Shown here in pieces: positions 22,556-33,558 of a DNA stretch of 36,017 bases (position 1 is its first letter; every line of letters starts with the position of its first letter). Both the position numbers and the translations under genes were made by a program. Source of the DNA: Haplosporangium gracile (Eukaryota > Mortierellomycota > Mortierellomycetes > Mortierellales > Mortierellaceae); contig JAAAUF010000391.1 of the NCBI GenBank assembly GCA_015499985.1, positions 1 through 36,017 on the forward strand, read 5' to 3'. Under the pieces are notes generated by a model. It was not told where the DNA came from and made no database searches. It was given only the letters and a program-made list of their open reading frames with translations.

Positions 22556-24678
22556 GATGCAAGGAACGTGGGAGGGGAGGAGTGGAGAAGGTAGAAAGAG
22601 GGTGAATACAAGAAACGAAAGTGGTGTGATATTACAAGAGATGAACGCCAAGATCAAGATTGACGAAAGAATGTTGAAATACAGGGGCGACAGGAGGGAG
22701 GAAGGGAGGGAAGAGGAAACGGGAATGGGGATAAGAAAGGGATAGATGGAAGGGATGATGAGTCTGTCACAATATTTTAAATTAAATCGGAGGGGAGACA
22801 AAGTGCGCAAGATGAAGGAGAGGGCAAGGATGGTGGTAGTTGAGAGATGAAAAAAAACCACCCCCAATGAGTAACAAGGATGTGAGAAAAAGGGAGGAAG
22901 ATATGAATTGAAGGAATCGTAAAGAAAGGAGGGAGTCGTGAAAGAAAAAGAAAGAAAGAAGAGAAAGAAAAAGGAAGCTAAGTAAAGCAGAAGAGAGATA
23001 ATAAAAAATAGAACTCGGTTTGAACAAGAAAGAAAGAATGAAAAAAATACCAACTGGTACTGTTCAAAAGGCCCAAGTGGAAAGGCACAGATAGTTACAA
23101 GAAATGGGGTCAAGGGAGGGGGATTGTTGTGATCGGTAAAAGGTGCACAGGCAAAAGAGAAAGAAGCAGATGGACGGAGAGGATGAAGCGAAAAAATTGA
23201 AAATAGAAGGGAATAGGAGCAAAATCAAACGAGGAGGATATGAACGAAAAGACGATAGTAACAAGTAACGACGTCAAAAACGGACAAAAAAAAAGGTCGA
23301 TAGTCAAGACAAGAGGAGTCAAGCCAGTGCGGTAGGTTATTACCCTTTACCAGCACTCAATAAAAAAAAATAGAAAGGGTCATTTATGGAACAGCGTGGC
23401 ATGGCATTTCATGGATACTACATGGGGCAGGATGGCATTATCATCTTTCTTCACTTTTCTTCTTGCTTCCCTTAGTCGTCATACAAGTCGATTTTGCTTC
23501 TCTTGCAATTGGCGATTATTCCGCAGTGGCTGCCCTCTTCTCGTCGCCTGTGTTTCTACGTGGTTGAAAGGGGTATGTGGATATTACGATGTGCTATTCT
23601 ACTCCACAACAATGCTGGTTGAGCAGTAACAAACAACAGGCTTTGTTCCCTTGCCTAAATTCCGATTTACCGCAAAAATGAAATAAGAGAACACGTACAC
23701 ATTTGGCAAGGATTCCTCTTATCCTGTTGGGGCACATCAGACTCGTTTGTATTAGAAAAACAGACAAAGTAAATATAAAAAACGAAGGAGGGATACTGGG
23801 GGCTGGCAAAAAGAAAATTACCGCAATGATTTTCAGGAACGATGCATGGTTTCTCTCATCTGCTACTGTTGTTTGCTTCTCTCTCTTTGCACCCCACACG
23901 AAATGGCTACATGACGATTGCCTAAGGGTATAAATTGGCCCCCCTCAAAATGCTGTCGTCAGCCAAAGTTACTTGTAGTTGGATGTAGTAATAAAAGAGA
24001 CAAAGATACATGTCAGTCGCCCCATTGGGCACGCGCTGATGAGCCACAAAACGTCGCGTTTCTGGATGCGCCACATTGATATCTACTTCCATCACTGATG
24101 ATCCCTGATTCACAATTGATCAAATTATTTGTTGTCCTGTGCGCTGACACCATTCATCGAACAAGCCACTTACCCCTCCACCCTGTCGCCCTCCCACTCT
24201 GTGCTAGGTGCTGATTCCAATCTCAACACACACACTCTTACTCATTCTCTTCTATGGTCAAACCCCCAAGCATAAGGAGCCAACAACAACAACAACCAAC
24301 GGGACTCAAGGACAAGCGATTCCAACTCAACCCAGCCACACCCAATCAACAAGAACGATCTTCCTCTCGTTGATTCCATAGCCAGCAAAGTTGTCGGAGC
24401 GGATCTTGATGCTAATAAGGACAAGATCACCACTTCCTTTACTCACTTCTATCTGGACACGGATGCCCAAACGGACCGCAACTGCAATCACCACAACCAC
24501 TACCCCAACCCTCATAACCCTCACAACAGCAACTACAGCAAGGATAGCTACTCCTATTGCACCGCCCACCGCGACCTCAACCCGTGTCTGTCCACCAGCT
24601 TCTATACCAGTTTCTACACCAGCACTCTCCCAAACTCGCGCCGCCCTATCCACAACCTCAACCGCCTTATCAACAACA
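22556..24678. other. Divergent intergenic region between cyclin Y and the EXD2-like gene
   Basis: The part from 22556 to about 23300 is purine-rich on the plus strand, so CT-rich as the cyclin-Y leader. A 266-codon minus frame across it (23113-22313) is low-complexity Phe/Ser/Leu and overlaps the first cyclin exon in frame only because the leader happens to lack stops. From about 24160 the sequence becomes CA-rich, as expected of the leader of the plus-strand gene. I see no further gene. Confidence 0.5.
24254..24373 (+). other. Possible upstream ORF of the EXD2-like gene
   Basis: An ATG-to-TGA frame of 39 codons, starting MVKPPSIRSQQQQQ, lies about 300 bp before the chosen start of the EXD2-like gene and in a different frame. 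If the leader begins upstream of it, it could reduce translation of the main frame. It could also be a first exon spliced in a way I cannot resolve, or chance. Confidence 0.25.
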
Positions 24679-26124
24679 ATGGATCCTACGGCACCAGCAC
24701 AGTCCAACGAGGATGACTACATTGCCTTTGAGGACTCTGAATCCGACGTCGAGATTGATCTCTCGACAGCGCCACCTAAAAAGCCTGTTCCTAAGGTCCT
24801 CAAGCACTTCCGGAAGAGCAACGCCAAAGTCTACGACAACATTTCAGTGTACGCACCACCCGACTCGAACCTGATCTTTCGCTGCTCCCAAAAACGTGCC
24901 AATTGGTACCTCTCTCGCAACCTGGCCCGCTCTCTTTCGCTGAATTCGATCCATCTGAATTTTGCACCGGCAGGACAAGGACATGTCAATGACCCATACT
25001 ATCTGGAGGAGCGCGAGAACAAGTGTGTAATTTGTGGTCAAGAGACGACCGAGGTTGGCGCGACGATGCTGCATGTTGTCCCTGAGCAGTACCGAAAGTG
25101 GTTTCCGATCAAGCTGAAGAGCCATTCAAGCCATGACATCGTGGTCGCTTGTCCCGAGTGTAATGCGCAGTGGGATCGTGAGGCAGCCGTGGTCAGGAAG
25201 ACAATTGTTGAACTGTACAAAATTCCTCTGGAGGGTGTTGGCTGGATCAAGGACCATGAGGCCGGATTGGCAAAGAGTGCAGCTGGGGCTGTCATTTCGG
25301 ATTGGAATCGTCTTTGGCAGGAACACAGGGATCAACAGCTTACGACAGTTACAGGAAGTGAACCAAAGGGCGTCAAAATTTCTTTGCAAGAGGATGAACA
25401 ATCAACAATGGACGCTCCGGTAGAGTTGGGACCCAAGAAAAAAAAATCCAAGGTCAAGAAAGTGAATGTAATTCCACGAGAGAGGATGAGGGTGCTAGAG
25501 ACGAGTGTTGTCGCCTGGTGGAACAACTACTTCAAGACACGCAAAAATACCAGCACCAACGAGTCTGCACAACAGAAACGAGAACTCGACAAAGAGCCCG
25601 ACCTAGGATCATCAGGACAGGAGGAGGATGAACCCAGGAAGAAGTTGAGGCCAGAGGGTGATGCAACTGGCACCATGGATGCAATGCTTGCTAGTACTAT
25701 TGGGTCAAGGTCGACTTTCGCGTCAGAGACAGCGAGCAAGGAGACTGTTGTGACACCCCGGTCAAAGTTACCATCCGATGAGATTGACATTCCATCGCCA
25801 CCACCGGAGCACACAACCGAGGTGACAAGCGAGATGTTAAAGGGGGCATTGGATGCACAGGCGACCTACAAGGCACCGGATTATAAGGAGCACGGTCAGC
25901 TGGTGGTGGCGCAGGTGATGGCTTCTTCGAGAGAGTATCATGAGGATGCGAATGAGAGCGAGGAGACGCTGCAATCGTGGCGGGAAGCGGAGCCATTGAA
26001 GGATGCGCCTGAGGGGTGGCGGGATGTGCACCAGTTTATTCGGTCGTGGCGGAGCGAGTTCTTGAGGCGGGCCAAGCCGAAGCATCTTAGTGCAGAGTGG
26101 CGGATTGAAAATCCCACTAAATAA
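24679..26124 (+). CDS. EXD2 C-terminal-domain protein without exonuclease
   Basis: A single exon of 481 residues. It follows the C-terminal half of human EXD2 over most of its length: VYDNISVYAPPDSNLIF, a cysteine then QKRANWYL, LNFAPAG, PYYLEERENKCVICG, LHVVPEQYRKWFPIKLKSHS, SHDIVVACPECNA, and at the end SWRSEFLRRAKPKHLSAEW. Cys116, Cys119, Cys158 and Cys161 form two CxxC pairs likely to bind zinc, flanking the HVVP...YR..FP...K.H.SHD core, which looks HNH-like (inference). The DEDD 3'-5' exonuclease domain that precedes this part in EXD2 is absent here and upstream. Between the two conserved parts lies a Lys-rich, then acidic, linker. The start has A at -3 and G at +4. An alternative ATG at 24409 adds 90 Thr/Arg-rich residues that could act as a mitochondrial leader. 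The AATAAA at 26120-26125 overlaps the stop codon. Confidence 0.75.
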   Translation: MDPTAPAQSNEDDYIAFEDSESDVEIDLSTAPPKKPVPKVLKHFRKSNAKVYDNISVYAPPDSNLIFRCSQKRANWYLSRNLARSLSLNSIHLNFAPAGQGHVNDPYYLEERENKCVICGQETTEVGATMLHVVPEQYRKWFPIKLKSHSSHDIVVACPECNAQWDREAAVVRKTIVELYKIPLEGVGWIKDHEAGLAKSAAGAVISDWNRLWQEHRDQQLTTVTGSEPKGVKISLQEDEQSTMDAPVELGPKKKKSKVKKVNVIPRERMRVLETSVVAWWNNYFKTRKNTSTNESAQQKRELDKEPDLGSSGQEEDEPRKKLRPEGDATGTMDAMLASTIGSRSTFASETASKETVVTPRSKLPSDEIDIPSPPPEHTTEVTSEMLKGALDAQATYKAPDYKEHGQLVVAQVMASSREYHEDANESEETLQSWREAEPLKDAPEGWRDVHQFIRSWRSEFLRRAKPKHLSAEWRIENPTK

Positions 26125-26798
26125 AAAAACGCTCCACTTCTTTACTGCTGAATGGTGCCAGGGCGAGGGAAGGTGTGTGTATGGGTTGATTTGCTTCGAT
26201 CGAAAGGAAGAGGGTAGAGTGGACACGGAGGTGTGCCGAGAAGGAAGAAAGAAGCCAAAGTGGCCAACAGCCCAGTCCAATCCTGCTGACTGACTCTGTT
26301 TCGGCAGAAAGAGGTGATCTCGCACTTTTATTTTTGACTTCATCCATCGTTTTGCTTTCCATTACTTTTTTCCTTCCTTCCTTCCTTTGCCATCCCCTTT
26401 TGTTCCGTTCTTTGTTCTTCTTTACGTTGCCTTCTGTACATCTCTCTCTCTTCCCTCTCCTTATCTTCCTTCTTCCCCACACTAACAGGGCACAGCCCGT
26501 TCACACGATCCCAGCCTAGTAGTCTTTCTCTTGCCTGGCTTGCATTCCTTGTCTCCTGCTTCTCCTTCTCTCTTGCATCCATCCTTCTTCCTACATCCCC
26601 CATTTTACTCTTTTACCTTTCTCTTGGTTCATCAACTTCCCCACTACTCCTACCCACCACCCAAGACCAACTCATTAGTCCTACCTTTCTTTTCCCTTTC
26701 AACTAATCATAACCACCCAGCAACCAACTTCCATTCCGACACGCACTTAACAACAACGACGACGCCCTACATACTACTACAGCCAGACCTCGTCAGGG

Positions 26799-29700
26799 AT
26801 GCGGTTCCTCGACCTCAACCGATACTCGCTCCTCTCCTTCACTGCAACTCTCGTTGCTATCGCCTACTCCTCCCACAAGTCCCTCTTCCATACCCCGTCC
26901 TCATTCCTCAACCTCGCCCTTCTCAAATCACTCGAGCCCTTTCTCAAAGATGTGATTCCCTTTGGTACAGACCTGCCCTTCTCCTCCTTTTCAACCTCGC
27001 CCTCTTTCGACACTGTCCTCGACGACCTTATTCTCGACGACAGTCAACAACAACAACAACAGCAACAGCAACAAGTGACCCTGGCCAAAGATACCGTGAC
27101 CTTCGATCAGTCCAAACTGCCGTCCAAGCGACCAGGCTTGGTCGACAACAACAGCGAGCACAGTCGACTGCTTGGAGGGGCAGCTGGTGTCGGTAACGGC
27201 TTTCGGCCGTCGGTCTTCCAGGCGATGCTTGCAGAGCGCTACCTCAAGTTCCGCACGCCGTCCCCCGCTGTGCTACTGCAGTTGCAGGTCATCCTTTCGT
27301 ACTTGCAGAACGAAAAACTCTGTGTCTTGGTGAGTAAGCAACAACAAACACACTTGTTCTTATTTGTTTGCATGTTCGTTCAGTTTTCTATCTTTTGCCC
27401 TCGCCACAAAGGCGTGAAAGGTGTTGCTTTTGTTGGGGAAATAGACAACCTTTTTTTTTAAATCTCTTGTTCTGTTGGTCTACTGGCCATACTTACTTTG
27501 ACCCTTTTTTTTATATATATACATATATGTTGCCAGATCTTCACTAATATGGCGTTCTGTCTGGCCTTCCTTGCGGGTCGACTCTTTCTTCGGACATTTT
27601 TTGGAGATCTCCGTTTGATTGAGCGTCAGGTAAGGAAAGAAGGGAAGATCACACGCACTTCGCCGCAAGAGATAGGACGTCCATTCACTCAAAAACAGCA
27701 GGCATATTTTAACAGAGCGAACAGGATACAAAGGGCTACTCAAGGAGACAGACTCAAGGAGGCGTTAATAATACCGAAGGGCTTCTTTATGTTGGACCAT
27801 GAACTTGACCTAAGCTGTGTCGTGTGGCTGACCATTACCTCTATCCCTCTTTGACATCTGGGTGGGTGTATCAATTCTTAGCACATGTACGACAGGGCAC
27901 TCAATTTTCTGCTCTTTAAGGTCGTCTTTGTAGGCGCGATCCTCGAGCCACGGTGGGAGGAGCTACTCATCTGGACCGCATGGTTCACTATCCTGGGATT
28001 CCTCCGGGTCTTCAGCATGCTTTGCCGAGACCGTTTTGAATACGTACGTCCAACCGATCGCTCTGTCCTACCTTTCAACTGTGCTTTTTATTTTTATTTT
28101 TATTTTTTATTTTTCCGCCTTCGATAACCTCAAGCGAGGGCAGAGTCGCAAAATGAAAATGAAAAACAACAACAAATGAATCCAATCCGATCATGGTGGT
28201 ACTAACCGATCACACCTACCCCCTACTTTTCTCTCTTCCTCACTTCATCTCCCTGCCAATCTCTCTGCCTTGTTCTAGTTGACCGTGTCACCTAATATTC
28301 CGATCAGGGTCCATGTCAAGATCTTGACTATGTTAAGTATGATCCTGGTCTCCACCATTGCGTGGTTCGTCTTTTGCATTTCTGTCTTTCGCTCCATGCT
28401 CCTGCTACTGTCGTTTGAGGTAGGTGGTCGCAACTACTTTAGGGAAAAGACTTGTACTGGTGTTGTGCGTCAAGGCAGCCAAGGAACTAATTACCTGTCA
28501 AAACTATTGCATCTTGTCGGACATATAGTGCTTCACACTCTTCTTGGACACGGTTCAAACACTCGTCAAATATGTCATTCACCTTGGGGATTTGTCGCGA
28601 CAGGGTCCATGTGAATCGAGGAGGATGGTTCAGTATTATATCGAGTTTTCAACGGACACCATGATTTTAGTCACTACTCTTGGCCACTACCTGCACATCA
28701 TGGTAAGACTTGACGCACGTTAACTTCTTAAATACATGCCAGCGGACACGAACAATCACATAATCAACATGTTGACATTTTCGCTCTTGATTAGTACCTC
28801 CACGGGATCTCATTCACCCTTATTGATGCTGTTTTGTTTTTGAATATGAGAAGTGTGTTCAACAACCTGCGGAAGAAACTCGCTGGACATCAAGCTTACC
28901 GACAGGCGCTCAAGAACATGCAGGCGTTGTAAGTGGGACATTACAGATGCGCTTCTGACAGCATCGAGACTATGAACTGAAATTCAGCACTTGGAACTCA
29001 GCATATTCTTCTTTACACCTTTTGTAGATATCCTTCCGCAACGGAAAAGGAGCTCGCCGACTACAGCGACGACTGCGCGATTTGTCGGGATAGCATGGCG
29101 TCCGCCAAGATCCTCCCATGTGGCCACATCTTTCACTTGTAAGTTATATACCTGGTGCTCTATCAATTTCGGGTCAGATACGAACTTCCTACTAATTCAG
29201 AACTGTGTCAATGTCGTAGGTTTTGTATTCGTTCATGGTTGGAGCACCACAGCTCTTGCCCAACGTGCAGGAGGTCTCTGGTCTCAAAGGTGGACACGGA
29301 TAGTCAGGATACTGATGAGGCGAGAGGATTTCCCAGAATCGAGATTGCCCCTGAAGGCAGCTCACCCACATCATCTGATGCTAGTCTTGTCGCTAGCCGA
29401 CGTGGCTCATCAACTACCACTCCGTCCCAGTCAACAGCCATGTCATCAACATCAACACCATTGACAACCCGTCCTTCAACCCACAGCGGCCACTTGACTC
29501 CCAACACTCTTGCATCCAACAACGGCAGCAGCAGTACTAATCACCACACAGCTACAGGAACTGCCACTAACCGTTCGAGCACTGGTCATCAGCTTTTCGC
29601 GTTCAATTCAGAACAACAGCCGTGGTTGAGTCGGCTGGGGTTTCCAAAGATCACTGTTGAAGTTGTGGATCAAGTGCAGGATGAAGACGAGAGCAGGATA

Positions 29701-29985
29701 CCTACTCGTCGGTCACAGCAACAAGCGACACAAAACTCTTCATCACAAAGCTCCGGCAGGCGGTCAGCATACTCATCGCAACCACATCGTGCTGGAGACG
29801 AGTTCTCTGACGATGAAGACGACGAGGATTTGAGGAGAGCTATTGCCGAAAGTTTGGCGATGAGTCAACAGTGCCAATCACAATCGACAGTCTCGCTGCT
29901 TTCTTTGTCAAGCACTGCCACCACGACGGCTTTCGAGACCAGTGTATCTGCAGGTGATCACGACCTACAGAGGAGATCGATATGA
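26799..29985 (+). CDS. AMFR: gp78/AMFR-type RING E3 ubiquitin ligase with UIM
   Basis: ER-membrane ubiquitin ligase for ER-associated degradation. Exons are 26799-27329, 27537-27629, 27882-28043, 28279-28419, 28529-28702, 28795-28928, 29028-29138 and 29220-29985, giving 703 residues. All introns are GT-AG and keep frame. Residues 1-177 include a Gln run and the first hydrophobic segments. The membrane part matches gp78 closely (LRLIERQHMYDRALNF, LCRDRFEYLTVSPNIP, LVKYVIHLGDL, FNNLRKKLAGHQAYRQALKN). The RING-H2 finger is at residues 428-465: CAIC, PCGHIFHLFC, WLEHHSSCPTCRRSL, with all eight ligands present, preceded by ATEKELADYSDDC as in gp78. After a Ser/Thr-rich linker and a gp78-like segment (WLSRLGFPKITVEV) comes a UIM near 645-662, EDLRRAIAESLAMSQ. 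I see no CUE domain. Animal gp78 has CUE instead, so ubiquitin binding may be done by another motif here. HRD1 was considered, but the regions flanking the RING fit gp78 better. Confidence 0.88.
28085..28116 (+). repeat. ATTTT microsatellite in an AMFR intron
   Basis: Several TATTTT/ATTTT units lie in the third intron of the gp78-type ligase gene. It is simple sequence with no coding role. Confidence 0.7.
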
Positions 29986-30072
29986 GGGGCAATTGCGTAC
30001 GATGTGATGGGCTGAGCGCGTGAACGAATCTGCTGTGCCTGAAAAAAAACAAGGCCCAGGCGCAATTTGTAC

Positions 30073-30078
30073 AATAAA
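30073..30078 (+). terminator. Polyadenylation signal AATAAA after the AMFR gene
   Basis: A canonical AATAAA lies 88 bp after the stop codon of the gp78-type ligase and about 170 bp before the next gene, which is transcribed in the same direction. The assignment is by motif and position. Confidence 0.5.
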
Positions 30079-30250
30079 ACTCCCCTTAATACTTTTCGTG
30101 ACTGCACTCCAGCTGAAAAAAGAAAAAAAAGAAAAACATAAACAAGTGGCCCTCTTGAGCACAGAAAAAGAGTAAACTTTGCGTTGTCTCCTCCACTGCT
30201 AATCTCGGTCTTTACCATCTCCCCTTTCTTTCCATCATCCCACACTTATA

Positions 30251-31409
30251 ATGAACACCGACGAGGGTCAGTCTCAGCAAACAACTTGCATTGCCCATCC
30301 CTCTTGTACTCATATCTCACCAACGGACGTTGACCAAAGTACTTTCAACTCACACTATTCTTTCTCCGCTTTTGTGGTCACTCGTACTCCTCGGCTTCAT
30401 AGTTATCTGGCAGGTTATCAACCAGCAGTTCTGCTCTTACAAAGTCAAGTAAGTCGGGCCACCTCACTTGGGCATCTCGCCAGCAACAATTCAAGACTGG
30501 AAATCCTCAGAGTTTTTTGTATCTGCAGTGCGAACACTAACCAACAACAATCTCACTCTTCTCTGACCATTCGACAACAGGACGGCGACAGGAAACTTTT
30601 GCAGGAACGAATACAATGCAACAGGTCTCTGCAACCGCCAATCATGCCCACTCGCCAACTCTCGCTACGCCACCGTCCGTGAGCAGAACGGTGTGATCTA
30701 TCTGTTCGTCAAGACTCCCGAACGTGCCCACATGCCCGCCAAGATGTGGGAGAAGATCAAGCTGTCAAAGAACTACGCCCAAGCACTGGAACAGATTGAC
30801 AAGGAGCTGATCTACTGGCCCAACTTTTCGATTCACAAGTGCAAGCAGCGTCTTACCAAGATTACACAATACCTGATCAAGATGAGAAAACTGAAGCTCA
30901 AGGCGGATGAGCGTCCCAAGCTGGTTGGAATCAAGAAGAAAATCGATCGCAGGGAAGCCCGGAGGGAGGTCAAGGCAGAAGCAGCAGCACGTTTGGACAA
31001 GGCTATCGAGAAGGAGCTCTTGGATCGTCTCAAGTCACACGCCTATGGTGACGCACCCCTCAACGTACACGAGGATGTCTGGAAGGAGATCTTGGAGGGC
31101 GAGAAGGGCGCTCTTGAGGTCGATAGTGATCAGACGGATGAGGACGATTCTCAGTCAGAAGAGGAGGAGGAAGAAGAAGAGGAGGAGCGTGAATACGTGT
31201 CTGACCAGAGTGAGGACGAAGAGGACATGGAAGACATGTTTGAGAAGGAGTATGAGGTAAGATAACTAGGTCCAGTTGATGCAGGAATGTAATGGGTGCG
31301 GCTTTTGTGCGTACTTATTACCTTTGAAATGTCTTTGCCCTGACATGTCTTTCTTTTTTGTTTTTTGCCTTCTCCTTGCCTTCTTTAGCACGAGACCGTT
31401 GAGCTTTAA
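30251..31409 (+). CDS. MAK16: MAK16 ribosome biogenesis protein
   Basis: Mak16 is a nucleolar protein of early 60S pre-ribosomes. Exons 30251-30266, 30403-30448, 30581-31256 and 31389-31409 give 252 residues. The tiny 16-nt first exon (MNTDE and one base) ends at GTCAGT. It is needed to build the family N-terminus [20 protein letters not shown], followed across the second intron by [20 protein letters not shown]. Next come [32 protein letters not shown] and [20 protein letters not shown], all hallmark Mak16 stretches with the conserved Cys residues. A charged helical region and an acidic tail with Glu runs (about 200-245) follow. The last intron (31257-31388) is optional: if unspliced, the frame ends two codons later at 31265, so the two forms differ only in the final residues. 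The protein is somewhat shorter than yeast Mak16, mainly in the acidic tail. Confidence 0.88.
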
Positions 31410-31700
31410 AGCATTTTACCAAGTTACCAACCATTTACAATACAGCATGAACATAGCATCTTTTCACACGATATTTGAGACCTGGTTGAGTGTTCTTCTT
31501 TGATGTTGTTTTTCTTGTGAATGTTGCCCAGGAACGTATGATCGTAAAGATATGTATTGAAGGTCGAACCCGGCACTCGACATTTCCGCTGAGTTAAAAA
31601 CGTCACAGTATTGAATTTAATCGTAAAATTATGTTTGTCAAGCAGGGATGAGCATTAGGTGCTCCCCATCGCTGATCAACTCTCCCTCTATCTCTCTCTC

Positions 31701-31725
31701 TTTTTTTTTTTTTTTTTTTTTTTTT
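31701..31725 (+). repeat. T25 homopolymer after a TC repeat
   Basis: A run of 25 T, preceded by TCTCTCTCTC, lies between MAK16 and U1-70K, about 240 bp before the U1-70K start. It is simple sequence, probably promoter polypyrimidine. Its length may differ between assemblies. Confidence 0.9.
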
Positions 31726-31968
31726 CTTGTCCCGCTGCAACTGACCATTCTCATACAGGACAACAAGTCTACCCAGGAGTATCCCTTCAAACAATCAGGT
31801 CGCAGGACACACTCGCTTCACAATAATCAGCTCGGTCCTACACCCAATACCCACCTCTTCTCACTCAACAAACAACTGGATCCGGATCAACTCCTATTTT
31901 CCTTTATAACATCGGCTCCACCTTCGTATTCCTCTTCATTCGAGTAACATCTAAATACAAATCAACAA

Positions 31969-33558
31969 ATGAACCGTCGTCAACCCAACGAGGACAAAGG
32001 AGGACCAGTCGGTACAGCGGCGTTGCCTCCCCACCTGCTTCGCCTCTTTGCGCCACGTCCTCCCCTCCCTCATGCTGAACCCCTGGATCGGGCACCTGGA
32101 CATGCAAAGGGCAATCACTTGACGCCTGTATCACATTTCCTAGATGTACTGAAAGGGCACGACACGGACTATGTTCCCACACTTAGCATTGCCGAACGGA
32201 AGAAGCAGAAGGTACTTGTCTCCGACTGAACTTTTTGCTGTGCCTTTGACTTGAACGTTACTCTTCGTTGGCATAGCGACGCTTAATTTTGATAACGTGT
32301 TTACTTATAACCTACTAATACTTTTTATTCTTTGTTATTCACTAGTTGGAAGAGAGGAAGAAAAAGTCAGACGAAGCCCTCAAGAATGGATTGGACGAAT
32401 GTAAGCACACATAAACATTGTCAGCCATCAATGATTATGGTCGATCGGATGAAAATATCGATTCGCAGTTCAGTTTGCTATCGCCCAGTGCCGTTTGCTA
32501 ACATTCCTATTATCTAATTTTTGTTTCGTTGATTGTTATATAGGGGATCCCAACAAGGACGAGAAGGTCGTTGGCGACCCATACAAAACATTGCACATCT
32601 CTCGCCTTGTAAGTTTACGAACTGTTTAAAGACCATGACTTGTCAGATTGTATGGTTGTTGAATAGGTGGAGCAAACCCGATATTAACTGTTGTTATTAT
32701 CATTTTTATTAGAGCTACGAATGCACAGAAAAGGATTTGAGACGTGAATTCACGATGTATGGTCCCATTGAAAACGTAAGTGCAGCGCTTCTTCGCTACA
32801 CGTTTTTTTCAAAGGCGTGTTATCCGTATGGAGAATATGATCTGACGTTTGAACAACATTGCTTACCAATCTTCATTATGTCTTCTCATCTCTTTTTTTT
32901 TTTAGATCCGAGTTGTAAAAGATCCCGAGGGCAAGCCCAGAGGATACGCATTTATCGAATTTGAACGTGAAAAAGACATGAAGGCCGCATACAAGGACGC
33001 CGATGGCTTGAAGATCATGAGCCGTCGTATTGTCGTGGATGTTGAGCGTGGAAGAACCGTCAAGGGATGGAAGCCAAAGCGTCTTGGTAAGGATGACCGA
33101 TACATGTGCTCCTGTCTTTTATTACTGAGACGTGATTGAAAAACAAGCAGCTAACATTTTCCGTATACTTTGCATGTTTTAAAAATGCGCCAGGCGGAGG
33201 ATTGGGTGGCACCCGCGTCGGAGCCCCGCATGAGAATCAGACGTCATCAGGAAGGGACAACGGTCAACGTCAAGACCGCTCATCCCATGGAGGGAGTGAT
33301 CGTGGCTATGGCGGCAGAGACAGTTACAGTGGTGGTAGTGGAGGACGCTACAGCAGCGATAGAGACGGACGTGGCGATAGGGATCGTGGTGGACGTCGTC
33401 ATGACAGCTACAGCGACCGCAGCCGGGGCGGATACAGCGATCGACCCCACGAGCGTGATAGCAAGAGGCGAAAGAGCAGGAGCCGAAGCAGAAGTCCAGG
33501 ACCATCCTCCAGCAGAGGGTATGGAGATTCTCGTGGTCGTCGCGATAGCAGGGACTGA
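31969..33558 (+). CDS. SNRNP70: U1 snRNP 70 kDa protein (U1-70K)
   Basis: Core protein of the U1 snRNP, which binds stem-loop 1 of U1 RNA and recognises 5' splice sites. Exons 31969-32211, 32346-32400, 32544-32608, 32713-32775, 32906-33086 and 33194-33558 give 323 residues. The N-terminus has the family signature [20 protein letters not shown] and a Lys/Glu-rich helix (residues 75-99) leading to [18 protein letters not shown]. The RRM covers about 115-195, with RNP2 LHISRL (116-121) and RNP1 RGYAFIEF (154-161). After it comes the diagnostic [20 protein letters not shown]. The tail is rich in Gly, Arg, Asp and Ser with RS and SR pairs ([11 protein letters not shown]), typical of splicing factors. 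All splice joins keep frame and fall at sites consistent with the family sequence. This is yeast Snp1. Confidence 0.95.

Noticed and set aside
22313..23113. 266-codon minus ORF of Phe/Ser/Leu
   Set aside because: It is a CT-rich leader without stops by chance. Only its last part from 22555 is used as the first cyclin-Y exon.
31556..31590. Minus-strand GGGTTCGACC, a tRNA B-box match
   Set aside because: The 3' side cannot close the T stem and no other tRNA arms are present.
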